The notes beneath the pieces are model-generated. The model searched no databases, was not told the origin of the DNA, and was given only the letters and a program-made list of their open reading frames with translations. Shown piece by piece: positions 1 to 5,700 of a stretch of DNA of 5,990 nt (position 1 is the stretch's first letter; the number at the start of each line of letters is the position of its first letter). This stretch comes from an uncultured bacterium (GTDB lineage: Bacteria > Planctomycetota > UBA1135 > UBA2386). The stretch spans positions 1-5,990 of the forward strand of contig CALKYL010000381.1 in NCBI GenBank assembly GCA_938003515.1, given 5' to 3'. A program made the position numbers and the translations under genes.

Positions 1-208
1 TGCGGCCGGGTTCGGTTCAGGGAAGGTCGGAATGTGTTCCGGCGCAGCCTTCTCGCGCAGGACTACGACTGGCGCAGCCTCCGCGTTGCAGCGCCTTCGA
101 CCAGGAATCGCCCGCGAAAAAGTCGGCGGTCCTCGTGCGCGCGGTGCGCCACGGACGGGTGAGGTCCGACCCCGGGCCCTTCTCCAACCCCGAACCGAGG
201 TCCATTCC
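1..208. other. Non-coding leader upstream of the repeat-protein gene
   Basis: I see no credible gene here. The reading frame of the downstream gene stays open back to an ATG at 32, but those 59 extra residues are Arg/Ala-rich, look like GC-rich read-through, and would bury the signal peptide. The stretch holds a 10-bp direct repeat (ggcgcagcct at 41-50 and 71-80, exactly 30 bp apart) and a 5-bp inverted repeat (cggac 152-156, gtccg 164-168, 7-nt loop). It probably carries the promoter and 5' UTR of the gene at 209, but I could not pick out a convincing -35/-10 pair. Confidence 0.5.
197..201 (+). promoter_or_regulatory. Shine-Dalgarno for the repeat-protein gene
   Basis: GAGGT matches the anti-SD core and ends 7 nt before the GTG at 209. 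It supports GTG 209 over the in-frame ATG at 32, because the protein then begins directly with a signal peptide. Confidence 0.6.
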
Positions 209-2086
209 GTGAACGCGCTCTCGCACTGCTTCCGTCTCGCCCTGCTCGCCGCCCTCGTCCCGGCCTCCCTGCTCCGGGCCCAGGCCGAGACCTGCGCCGG
301 CTGGGTCGTCGCCGACGATGCGAGCGTGCGCATGCTCGACGAGCAGGGCGGCACCGTCTTCCAGCTCGCGACGGGCGCCTTCCCCGACGTGACGGTGTCG
401 GCCGTGGGGCCGCGCCTGATCGTGCGCGACGGTGGGGGCACGCGCATCCTCGATCGCGCCGGCGTGCTGCAGGGCGCCGTGATCGCGAACCTCGGCGGCT
501 ACCAGCAGGTCGCGTTCGGCGAGGACCGGGTCGTCGTCGTCGACTACGACCGGACCCGCATCTTCGATCTCGACGGCAACCAGGTCGGCGCCGCGATCCC
601 GAGGACGGGCCCCCAGCAGCAGTCCGCCGTCGTCGGCGCCGAGCGCGTCGTGGTGATCGACGACGGCGAGGTGCGCATCTTCGACCGCGCGGGCCAGCAG
701 GTCGGCGCGTCGATCCCGAAGAGCGGCGCCTACCGGCAGGTCGTCAAGACGACCAAGGACCGCGTGATCGTCGTCGACGACAACGGCACGAAGATCTTCG
801 ACAAGGACGGCCTGCAGAAGGGCGCCACCATCGCCCGCACGGGCACGAACCGCCAGCGCGTGGTCGTCGACGGCGACCGGGTCGTGGTCGTGGACGACGA
901 CCGGGTGCGCATCTTCGACGCGGACGGCGGCGCGAAGGGCGCGCCGATCACGAAGACCGGCACCGCGCGCCAGGACGTCGTGGTCTGCGGCGGCCGCGTG
1001 ATCGTGATCGACGACGACCGGGTGCGGGTGTTCGACCGCGAGGGCGGCGCCATCGGCGCGCCGGTGACGAACACCGGCACGAACCGCCAGCGCGTCACGA
1101 CCACCAAGGACCGCATCGTGATCACCGACGACAACCGCACCGAGGTCTTCGACAAGGACATGGTGCCGCAGGGCGCGCCGATCGCGAAGACCGGCGTCGA
1201 CGCGCAGTCCGTCGTCGCGTCCGACGACGCGATCGCCGTGATCGACCAGGACCGCGTGCGCGTCTTCGACGACGCCGGCGCGCAGCAGGGGGTGTCGATC
1301 CCGAAGAGCGGCTGGGACACGCAGCGCGTGCGCATCGACGGCGACCGGATCCTCGTCACCGACACGGACCAGGTGCGCGCCTTCGACCTCGACGGCGACC
1401 CGGTCGGCAGCCCGATCCCGGTGACCTACGTCGAGGAGTACGACGTGCTGCTGTTCCCGCAGTTCTTCACGGTCGTCGACGACTTCAGCACGGTGACGAT
1501 CTACGACCGGGACGCGAACGCGCTCGGCCAGCCGATCCAGGTCGGCTACGGCGTGCAGCACGTGCAGGCCACGTGGGACCGCGTGCTGGTGATCGACGAC
1601 AGCGACCTGCGCCTGTTCGACCAGTTGGGCCAGCCGGTCGGCGGCACGACGACGGTCGTCGGCGAACCGTGGGCACAGCCCGTCTGCTGGACCGCCGGCG
1701 CGATCGAGTCGTTCGGCACCGGCTGCGGCGGCGCGGACCAGAACGCCTTCGGCGACCCTCGCATCGGCGGCACTCTCTTCTACGAGGTCGTCGGGCCGGC
1801 CAGCAGCCTCGGGATCCTGAACGTCGGCTTCGAGGAGCTCGCTCCGCCGCTGTCCCTCGTCGCGCTCGGCGCGCCGGGGTGCTTCGTCTACGCGCCGCTC
1901 GGCCTGCCCTACACGGTGCTGACCGACACCGAGGGCTTCGCCAGCGTGCCGGTGTCGCTGCCGAGCGCTGCCGCGAACGTGGGCTTCGCCTATACGACGC
2001 AGTTCTTCCTGGTCGACCCGACGGCCAACCAGCTCGGGCTCGTCGCCAGCGACGGCGCGCGCACGACGGTCGGCGAGGGGCTCTGA
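209..2086 (+). CDS. Secreted 39-residue-repeat (beta-propeller-like) protein
   Basis: A 625-residue predicted exported protein of unknown function. Residues 1-26 form a signal peptide: Arg9, then a hydrophobic core LALLAALVPASLL, with likely signal peptidase I cleavage at AQA|E (26/27). From about residue 31 to 483 there are twelve tandem units, each carrying a (V/I)xVxDDxxxRxFDxxG core. The Asp of the FD motif falls at 44, 82, 120, 159, 198, 237, 276, 315, 354, 393, 433 and 471, a period of 38-40 and mostly exactly 39. Short beta strands, Asp-rich turns and this unit length suggest propeller blades; twelve could make one large or two six-bladed propellers. The FDxDG turns could bind Ca2+ (inference). 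Residues about 500-625 form a separate module starting SFGTGCGG and ending near SDGARTTVGEG, which I recall from secreted planctomycetal proteins. No catalytic motif is visible. A surface or adhesive role is possible but unproven. The start is GTG 209, chosen for the signal peptide and the Shine-Dalgarno. Confidence 0.85.
   Translation: MNALSHCFRLALLAALVPASLLRAQAETCAGWVVADDASVRMLDEQGGTVFQLATGAFPDVTVSAVGPRLIVRDGGGTRILDRAGVLQGAVIANLGGYQQVAFGEDRVVVVDYDRTRIFDLDGNQVGAAIPRTGPQQQSAVVGAERVVVIDDGEVRIFDRAGQQVGASIPKSGAYRQVVKTTKDRVIVVDDNGTKIFDKDGLQKGATIARTGTNRQRVVVDGDRVVVVDDDRVRIFDADGGAKGAPITKTGTARQDVVVCGGRVIVIDDDRVRVFDREGGAIGAPVTNTGTNRQRVTTTKDRIVITDDNRTEVFDKDMVPQGAPIAKTGVDAQSVVASDDAIAVIDQDRVRVFDDAGAQQGVSIPKSGWDTQRVRIDGDRILVTDTDQVRAFDLDGDPVGSPIPVTYVEEYDVLLFPQFFTVVDDFSTVTIYDRDANALGQPIQVGYGVQHVQATWDRVLVIDDSDLRLFDQLGQPVGGTTTVVGEPWAQPVCWTAGAIESFGTGCGGADQNAFGDPRIGGTLFYEVVGPASSLGILNVGFEELAPPLSLVALGAPGCFVYAPLGLPYTVLTDTEGFASVPVSLPSAAANVGFAYTTQFFLVDPTANQLGLVASDGARTTVGEGL
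299..1657 (+). repeat. Twelve tandem in-frame repeats of about 117 bp
   Basis: The repeats encode the blade-like units of the secreted protein. Six consecutive intervals between FD motifs (159 to 393) are exactly 39 codons; the outer units drift to 38 or 40. Units 6 and 7 (residues 219-257 and 258-296) share 27 of 39 residues by my alignment. Units 5 and 8 (180-218 and 297-335) share a TTKDR...DDN.T...FDKD signature. Units 4 and 9 both contain GxSIPKSG. Similarity is highest in the centre and decays at the edges, as expected for an array that grew by internal duplication. Confidence 0.85.
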
Positions 2087-2088
2087 TC

Positions 2089-2107
2089 CCGCGGGCCGGC
2101 CGCGCGG
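2089..2107 (+). terminator. GC-rich hairpin after the repeat-protein gene
   Basis: Immediately after the stop codon the sequence can fold in two ways: ccgcg 2089-2093 with cgcgg 2103-2107, or cgcgg 2090-2094 with ccgcg 2100-2104. No T-run follows, so this is not a classical intrinsic terminator. It could still end or pause transcription before the DUF72 gene. In DNA this GC-rich, such stems also arise by chance. Confidence 0.25.
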
Positions 2108-2117
2108 CGCCGTGCCG

Positions 2118-2123
2118 TAGAGT
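2118..2123 (+). promoter_or_regulatory. Candidate -10 element for DUF72 gene, possibly leaderless
   Basis: TAGAGT, preceded by G, fits a TANNNT -10 box (4 of 6 to TATAAT). It ends 6 nt before the ATG at 2130, so a normal -10 to +1 distance puts transcription start at or next to the A of the start codon. There is no purine-rich Shine-Dalgarno between 2110 and 2129, which agrees with a leaderless mRNA. No -35 box is recognisable 17 nt upstream. Confidence 0.4.
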
Positions 2124-2129
2124 GCCGGC

Positions 2130-2834
2130 ATGGACGGCGACACCGCGTTCCACGTCGGCACGAGCGGCTTCTCCTACGACGAATGGCGGCCGGACTTCTA
2201 TCCGGACGACCTGAAGAAGACCGACATGCTGTCGTTCTACGCCGCCCGGCTGCCCGCCGTCGAGCTGAACAACACGTTCTATCGCATGCCGAGCGCCAAG
2301 GTCGTCGGCGCCTGGAGCGAGCAGGTGCCGGCGACGTTCCGCTTCGCGGTCAAGGCGACGAAGCGGCTGACGTGGTCGCAGAAGCTCGTCGACTGTGGGG
2401 AGCTGCTCGACCATCTGTTCGGCCAGCTCGCGCCGCTCGGCGAGAAGCTCGGCTGCGTGTTCTACCAGGTGCCGAAATACGTGCGACGCGACGACGACGT
2501 GCTGCGCGCGTTCGTCGCCGCGCAGCCGGCCGGCGTGCGCGCCGCATACGAGTTCGCGCACGACGGCTGGCACGTGCCCGAGGTCTTCGACCTGCTGCAC
2601 GAACACGGCGCGACCGTCGTCGCGAGCGACAAGGACGACGCCGAGCCGCCCGCGCTGCTCCCGGGTGCTCCGTGGGTCTACCTGCGGCTGCGGCGCGCGG
2701 CATACGACGACGACGGATTGCGCGCCTGGCGCGACCGCATCCGTGCCCTCGGTGTCAGCGACGCGTTCGTGTTCTTCAAACACGAGGACTCGTGCGCGGG
2801 CCCCGCGCTCGCCCGCCGATTCCTCGAGCTTTGA
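2130..2834 (+). CDS. DUF72 (YecE-like) family protein
   Basis: A 234-residue cytoplasmic protein of the DUF72 family, a TIM-barrel-like fold whose biochemical function is not established. Family landmarks are all present and in order: GTSGFSY (10-16), VELNNTFYRMP (44-54), FAVKATKRLT (72-81), FYQVP (111-115, usually QLPP-like), EFAHDGWH (141-148, matching the family's EFRHxSW), WVYLRLR (182-188) and FVFFKHED (213-220). The length is close to the family norm of about 240, so it appears complete. The ATG at 2130 is the only start that keeps the N-terminal GTSG strand at its usual place. It has no Shine-Dalgarno. It ends 68 nt before ku on the same strand, so co-transcription with the end-joining genes is possible, although a promoter-like sequence lies in the gap. 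A repair role is only suggested by position. Family assignment is confident; function is unknown. Confidence 0.9.
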   Translation: MDGDTAFHVGTSGFSYDEWRPDFYPDDLKKTDMLSFYAARLPAVELNNTFYRMPSAKVVGAWSEQVPATFRFAVKATKRLTWSQKLVDCGELLDHLFGQLAPLGEKLGCVFYQVPKYVRRDDDVLRAFVAAQPAGVRAAYEFAHDGWHVPEVFDLLHEHGATVVASDKDDAEPPALLPGAPWVYLRLRRAAYDDDGLRAWRDRIRALGVSDAFVFFKHEDSCAGPALARRFLEL

Positions 2835-2857
2835 CCGCGGTCGCGGCGGGCCGCTGG

Positions 2858-2863
2858 TATCCT
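2858..2863 (+). promoter_or_regulatory. Candidate -10 element for the Ku-ligase-TPR unit
   Basis: TATCCT (4 of 6 to TATAAT), preceded by GG, lies 39 nt before the ku ATG. A start near 2870 would give a 5' UTR of about 33 nt containing the ku Shine-Dalgarno. A TTGACC at 2831-2836 resembles a -35 but is 21 nt away, which is too far for a standard promoter. A weak call. Confidence 0.3.
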
Positions 2864-2892
2864 TCGGCCCGATCCCGGCCGCGTCGGCCAGT

Positions 2893-2896
2893 GAGG
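2893..2896 (+). promoter_or_regulatory. Shine-Dalgarno for ku
   Basis: GAGG lies 6 nt before the ATG at 2903 and fixes that start. The frame is open further upstream through the DUF72 gene, but that extension is Arg-rich and unlike Ku. Confidence 0.65.
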
Positions 2897-2902
2897 AACC
2901 CA

Positions 2903-3811
2903 ATGGCGATCCCCTCGCGCACGTCCTGGAAGGGCTTTTTGAAGCTCAGCCTCGTCTCGGTGCCGGTCAAGGCGTTCACGGCCAACGACACGAGCGGCGA
3001 GGTCCGGCTCAACCAGCTGCACAAGGACTGCAACGCCCGAGTGCGCTACCAGAAGGTCTGCCCCGAGCACGGCGAGCTGAAGAGCGAGGCGATCGTCAGC
3101 GGCTACGAACACCAGAAGGACCACTACGTCGTCGTCGACCCCGAGGAGATCGACAAGCTGCGCACCAGGTCCGACCGCGCCGTCAACATCGACGGCTTCG
3201 TGCCCGAGGGCGAGATCGACAGCCGCTACTACGCCGGCAAGGCGCACTACCTGCTGCCCGACGGCGTCGCCGGCGCGCGGCCCTACGCGCTGCTGCGCGA
3301 GGGCATGCAGCAGAACGGCGTCTGCGCGATCGCGCAGGTCGTGATGTCGGGCCGCGAGCAGCTCGTGCTGGTCAAGCCGCTCGGGCGCATGCTGGTCATG
3401 TACGGGCTGCACTACCCGCAGCGCGTGCGCGCGGCCGACGACTTCGCGAGCGAGGTCGAGGAGGTCTCGTTCAAGCCCGAGGAGGTCGCGCTGACCAACA
3501 CGCTGATCGGCGCGTCGAAGCTGGAGGACTTCTCGATCGACTCGTACGAGGACCAGTACGTCCAGAAGCTCAAGAAGCTGATCGAGATGAAGGTGCAGGG
3601 CGAGGAGGTCGTGCAGGCGCCGGATCACGAGGAGCCGAAGATCCTCAACCTCATGGACGCGCTGAAGAAGAGCGTCGCGGAGGCGCAGGCGAAGCTCGCT
3701 GGCGGCGGAGACGCCGACGACGAGCACGCCGGCGCCGCCGCGCCGGCCGACAAGAAGCTCGCACCCAGCGCGACCCGCAAGAAGCGCGCGAAGAAGGCCC
3801 AGGGCGAGTGA
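2903..3811 (+). CDS. ku: Non-homologous end-joining protein Ku
   Basis: A 302-residue bacterial Ku. In known systems a Ku homodimer forms a ring on double-strand DNA ends, bridges them and recruits the LigD-type ligase. The N-terminus has the family's opening strand (SWKGFLKLSLVSVPVKAF, 8-25), followed by LHKDCNARVRYQKVCPEHGE (39-58), IVSGYE (64-69) and YVVVDPEEIDKL (75-86). The core continues through RYYAGKAHYLLPD (108-120) to LVLVKPLGRMLVMYGLHYP (154-172). Residues 205-260 are the helical C-terminal part with EDFSIDSYEDQYVQKL and the short EEPKILNLMDALKKS segment. The tail (283-300) is Lys/Arg-rich, like basic tails known to affect DNA binding in bacterial Ku. His40-x2-Cys43 and Cys53-x2-His56 form a possible zinc site. 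Length is typical (about 250-320), so the gene appears intact. The ligase gene follows after 16 nt, giving a classic NHEJ pair. Confidence 0.97.
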   Translation: MAIPSRTSWKGFLKLSLVSVPVKAFTANDTSGEVRLNQLHKDCNARVRYQKVCPEHGELKSEAIVSGYEHQKDHYVVVDPEEIDKLRTRSDRAVNIDGFVPEGEIDSRYYAGKAHYLLPDGVAGARPYALLREGMQQNGVCAIAQVVMSGREQLVLVKPLGRMLVMYGLHYPQRVRAADDFASEVEEVSFKPEEVALTNTLIGASKLEDFSIDSYEDQYVQKLKKLIEMKVQGEEVVQAPDHEEPKILNLMDALKKSVAEAQAKLAGGGDADDEHAGAAAPADKKLAPSATRKKRAKKAQGE

Positions 3812-3815
3812 GCAC

Positions 3816-3820
3816 GGAGG
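3816..3820 (+). promoter_or_regulatory. Shine-Dalgarno for the ligase gene
   Basis: A perfect GGAGG lies 7 nt before the GTG at 3828, inside the 16-nt gap after the ku stop. It supports a GTG start and ribosome re-initiation from ku. Confidence 0.75.
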
Positions 3821-3827
3821 GGCACCG

Positions 3828-4745
3828 GTGACGCTGCCGGAGCACATCGAGCCGATGCTGGCGCGGATCGGCCAGCCGTTCGACTCGGACGAGCACCTGT
3901 TCGAGCTCAAGTGGGACGGCGTGCGCGCGGTGTCCTATGTCGACGCGGCCGGCCTGCGCATGCACGGCCGGCGTCGCCGGGACCTCGCCGGGCGCTATCC
4001 GGAGCTGGCGTTCCTCGCGCGGCTGCCGGCCGGCACCGTGCTCGACGGCGAGCTGGTGGTGCTGCGCGACGACGGTCGGCCGGACTTCCGCGCCGTGCTG
4101 TCTCGGGAGAACGCCTCGCCGGCCCGCGTCGCCGCGGCCGCGCGCCGCCATCCGGTCGTCTACGTCGTGTTCGACATGCTGTACGAGGACGACCGCGCGC
4201 TGTTGAGTCTGCCGCTCGTCGAGCGCCGGGAGCGGCTGGCGGCGCTGGTCGCGGCGACCGCCGAGCCCCGCCTGATGCTCTCGGAGGCGGTGCCGGGTCG
4301 CGGCCTCCGGCTGTTCGAGGCGGCCCGCGAACGCGAGCTCGAGGGCGTCGTCGCCAAGCGCGCGGACTCGCCGTACCTGCCGGGCGAGCGCACCGACGCG
4401 TGGCAGAAGCTGAAGCCCGTGCGCTCGGTGCACTGCCTCGTGCTCGGCTACGAGCCCGGCGGCGACCGCGGCGACGACATCAAGTCGCTGATCGTCGCGA
4501 CCGATCTCGACGGCGAGCTGCGCTGCGTCGGCAAGGTCGGCTCGGGCATCGGCGAGCGCGACCGCGAGGCGCTGCGCGAGCGCCTGTTCGCGCGGCCCGC
4601 TCCCCGGCCGATCGTCGACGCAGGCATGCCGGGCCGGTGGGTCGAACCCGGCGTCTACTGCCGCGTCGACTACCTCGAGCGCACGGCGAACGGCAACCTG
4701 CGCGCGCCGGTGTTCGTCGGCCTCGTCGACGGAGGGCAGGGGTGA
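3828..4745 (+). CDS. Stand-alone LigD-type ATP-dependent DNA ligase
   Basis: A 305-residue ligase that would seal Ku-bound breaks using ATP, through a lysyl-AMP intermediate. Motif I is ELKWDGVRA with catalytic Lys28. The motif Ia region is HGRRRRDLAGRYPEL (46-60), where the usual SRxG has become GRRR but the Arg (48) is kept. LDGELVVL (72-79) carries motif III acid Glu75, followed by VVFDMLY (113-119). Motif IV is EGVVAKR (172-178) and motif V is WQKLKP (192-197). The OB-fold part ends VDYLERTANGNLRAPVFVGL. It matches the ligase domain of LigD; the polymerase and phosphoesterase domains of multi-domain LigD are not in this window, so the arrangement resembles single-domain LigC-type enzymes. 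The protein stops at GLVDGGQG, where family members usually have a GLRxDK-like motif VI, so that motif is altered or lost. The GTG start is set by a strong Shine-Dalgarno. Its stop overlaps the next gene's start. Confidence 0.94.
   Translation: MTLPEHIEPMLARIGQPFDSDEHLFELKWDGVRAVSYVDAAGLRMHGRRRRDLAGRYPELAFLARLPAGTVLDGELVVLRDDGRPDFRAVLSRENASPARVAAAARRHPVVYVVFDMLYEDDRALLSLPLVERRERLAALVAATAEPRLMLSEAVPGRGLRLFEAARERELEGVVAKRADSPYLPGERTDAWQKLKPVRSVHCLVLGYEPGGDRGDDIKSLIVATDLDGELRCVGKVGSGIGERDREALRERLFARPAPRPIVDAGMPGRWVEPGVYCRVDYLERTANGNLRAPVFVGLVDGGQG
4731..4735 (+). promoter_or_regulatory. Shine-Dalgarno for the MerR-TPR gene
   Basis: GGAGG inside the end of the ligase gene lies 6 nt before the GTG at 4742. 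That GTG overlaps the ligase TGA (GTGA, 4742-4745), which indicates translational coupling and decides the start. The same frame is open far upstream, but only as an Arg-rich shadow of the ligase gene. Confidence 0.75.
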
Positions 4746-5608
4746 AGACCGACGCCGGCGCCGAGCGCACCTTCACGCTCGACGAGCTCGCCGAGCTGTG
4801 CGGGCTGCCGGTCGCGGTGGTGCGCCGCTGGCGCGAGCGCGAGCTGCTGGTGCCGCTGAAGGGCACGGTGCGGCGCTTCGGCTTCCGCGCGCTCGGCACC
4901 GCGCGGACCCTGGCGCAGCTGTGGCGCGCCGGCTGGACCGCGCCGCGTATCGCGCGCGCGTGGCGGCTCGCGCAGACCGTCGTCGGCGACCCCGACGAGG
5001 CGCTGACCGGGCTCTTGGCGAGCATCGGCCAGAAGCGGCTGACCGTGCGCGCGCCCGACGGCCGGCTGCTCGAGCCGACGGGGCAGCTCCTGTTCGACTT
5101 CTCGGCGGCGGCCTCGGCCGGCGGGGGCACGGCGGCCCTGCCCCAGCTGCGCAGCGCGCAGGACTGGTTCGCGATCGGCGTCGAAGCCGAGGCGGCCGGC
5201 CGCCTCGAGGACGCCGTGCGCGCCTACGAGCACGCGCTGCCCGGCGGCAGCGCCGAGACGCACTTCAACCTCGGCAACTGCTACTACGCGATGCGGCGCC
5301 GCGCCGAGGCCGTCGACCAGTTCGCGGCGGCGATCGCGAAGGCGCCCGACTACGCCGAGGCCTGGAACAACCTCGGCATCGTGCGCGGGGAGGTCGGCGA
5401 CCGTCACGGCGCGGTCGAGGCGCTGGAGCGGGCGCTCGACCTCGTGCCGCACTACGCCGACGCGCACTACAACCTCGCCGAAGCGCTCGCGGTCGTCGGC
5501 GAGCTCGAGCGCGCCCGCCGGCACTGGCGCGCGTACCTGACCTTCGACCCGAACTCGCGGTGGGCGGAGCAGGTGCGGCGGCGCCTGCAGAACAGCGGCG
5601 GATCCTGA
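4742..5608 (+). CDS. MerR-type helix-turn-helix protein with four TPRs
   Basis: A 288-residue cytoplasmic protein. Residues about 11-75 form a MerR-like DNA-binding domain: LDELAELCGLPVAVVRRW (13-30) is the helix-turn-helix, VRRFGF (43-48) the wing, and RTLAQLWRAGW (55-65) the following helix. A linker (about 80-137) contains LTVRAPDGRLLEPTGQLLF (100-118), a short segment I recall from MerR/TPR fusions in acidobacterial and planctomycetal genomes (memory, unchecked). Four TPRs follow, about 139-170, 171-204, 205-238 and 239-272; the last three are exactly 34 residues, with canonical LG...Y, A and P positions. TPRs bind protein partners, so it could be a regulator whose activity depends on a partner, or a DNA-binding scaffold for the Ku-ligase complex. 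The 4-nt overlap with the ligase gene makes a shared role likely. No effector-binding or metal-binding Cys cluster typical of metal-responsive MerR proteins is visible. The architecture is clear; the function is inferred. Confidence 0.9.
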   Translation: MKTDAGAERTFTLDELAELCGLPVAVVRRWRERELLVPLKGTVRRFGFRALGTARTLAQLWRAGWTAPRIARAWRLAQTVVGDPDEALTGLLASIGQKRLTVRAPDGRLLEPTGQLLFDFSAAASAGGGTAALPQLRSAQDWFAIGVEAEAAGRLEDAVRAYEHALPGGSAETHFNLGNCYYAMRRRAEAVDQFAAAIAKAPDYAEAWNNLGIVRGEVGDRHGAVEALERALDLVPHYADAHYNLAEALAVVGELERARRHWRAYLTFDPNSRWAEQVRRRLQNSGGS

Positions 5609-5620
5609 GCGAGGGCGCTC
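5607..5620 (+). terminator. Small hairpin overlapping the MerR-TPR stop codon
   Basis: GAGCG (5607-5611) pairs with CGCTC (5616-5620) around an AGGG loop. There is no T-run downstream, so it is at best a weak or Rho-assisted end point for the operon. No better terminator is visible before the convergent gene. Confidence 0.2.
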
Positions 5621-5674
5621 GGCCGCGACCTGCCGCCGTCCGCTCGCGCACGCAGGTGTCCGTGGACGCGTGGT

Positions 5675-5693
5675 GAAGAACGCGCCCGGCGCG
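5675..5693 (-). terminator. Possible terminator of the oxidoreductase gene
   Basis: Read on the minus strand, about 7 nt after the TGA there is a 5-bp stem CGCGC-CGG-GCGCG (5693-5681) followed by TTCTTC (5680-5675). The stem is short and the T-tract is interrupted, so support is modest. It sits in the 92-nt convergent gap and could also block read-through from the other side. Confidence 0.3.
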
Positions 5694-5700
5694 CTCGCCG

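Noticed and set aside
152..168. Inverted repeat cggac/gtccg as a possible integron attC site or REP element
   Set aside because: There are only five base pairs, no conserved R-box/L-box pattern, no integrase or transposase nearby, and a single copy in the window.
17..2161. A 714-residue open frame on the minus strand, antisense to the repeat-protein gene
   Set aside because: It is a shadow: GC-rich codons and the 117-bp repeats keep the complementary frame open. The translation is low-complexity Arg/Asp/Val/His sequence with no family features.
2183..2902. Possible 240-residue N-terminal extension of Ku
   Set aside because: It is the off-frame reading of the DUF72 gene, Arg-rich and non-homologous. 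The ATG at 2903 has a Shine-Dalgarno and starts exactly where Ku proteins start.
1485..2903. Minus-strand open frame opposite the end of the repeat gene and the DUF72 gene
   Set aside because: The product turns into an Arg/Ala/Pro-rich run and contradicts the well-supported DUF72 gene on the other strand.
3911..4741. Possible long N-terminal extension of the MerR-TPR protein
   Set aside because: It is an off-frame reading of the ligase gene. The GTG at 4742 has GGAGG 6 nt upstream and overlaps the ligase stop, and the HTH begins right after it.
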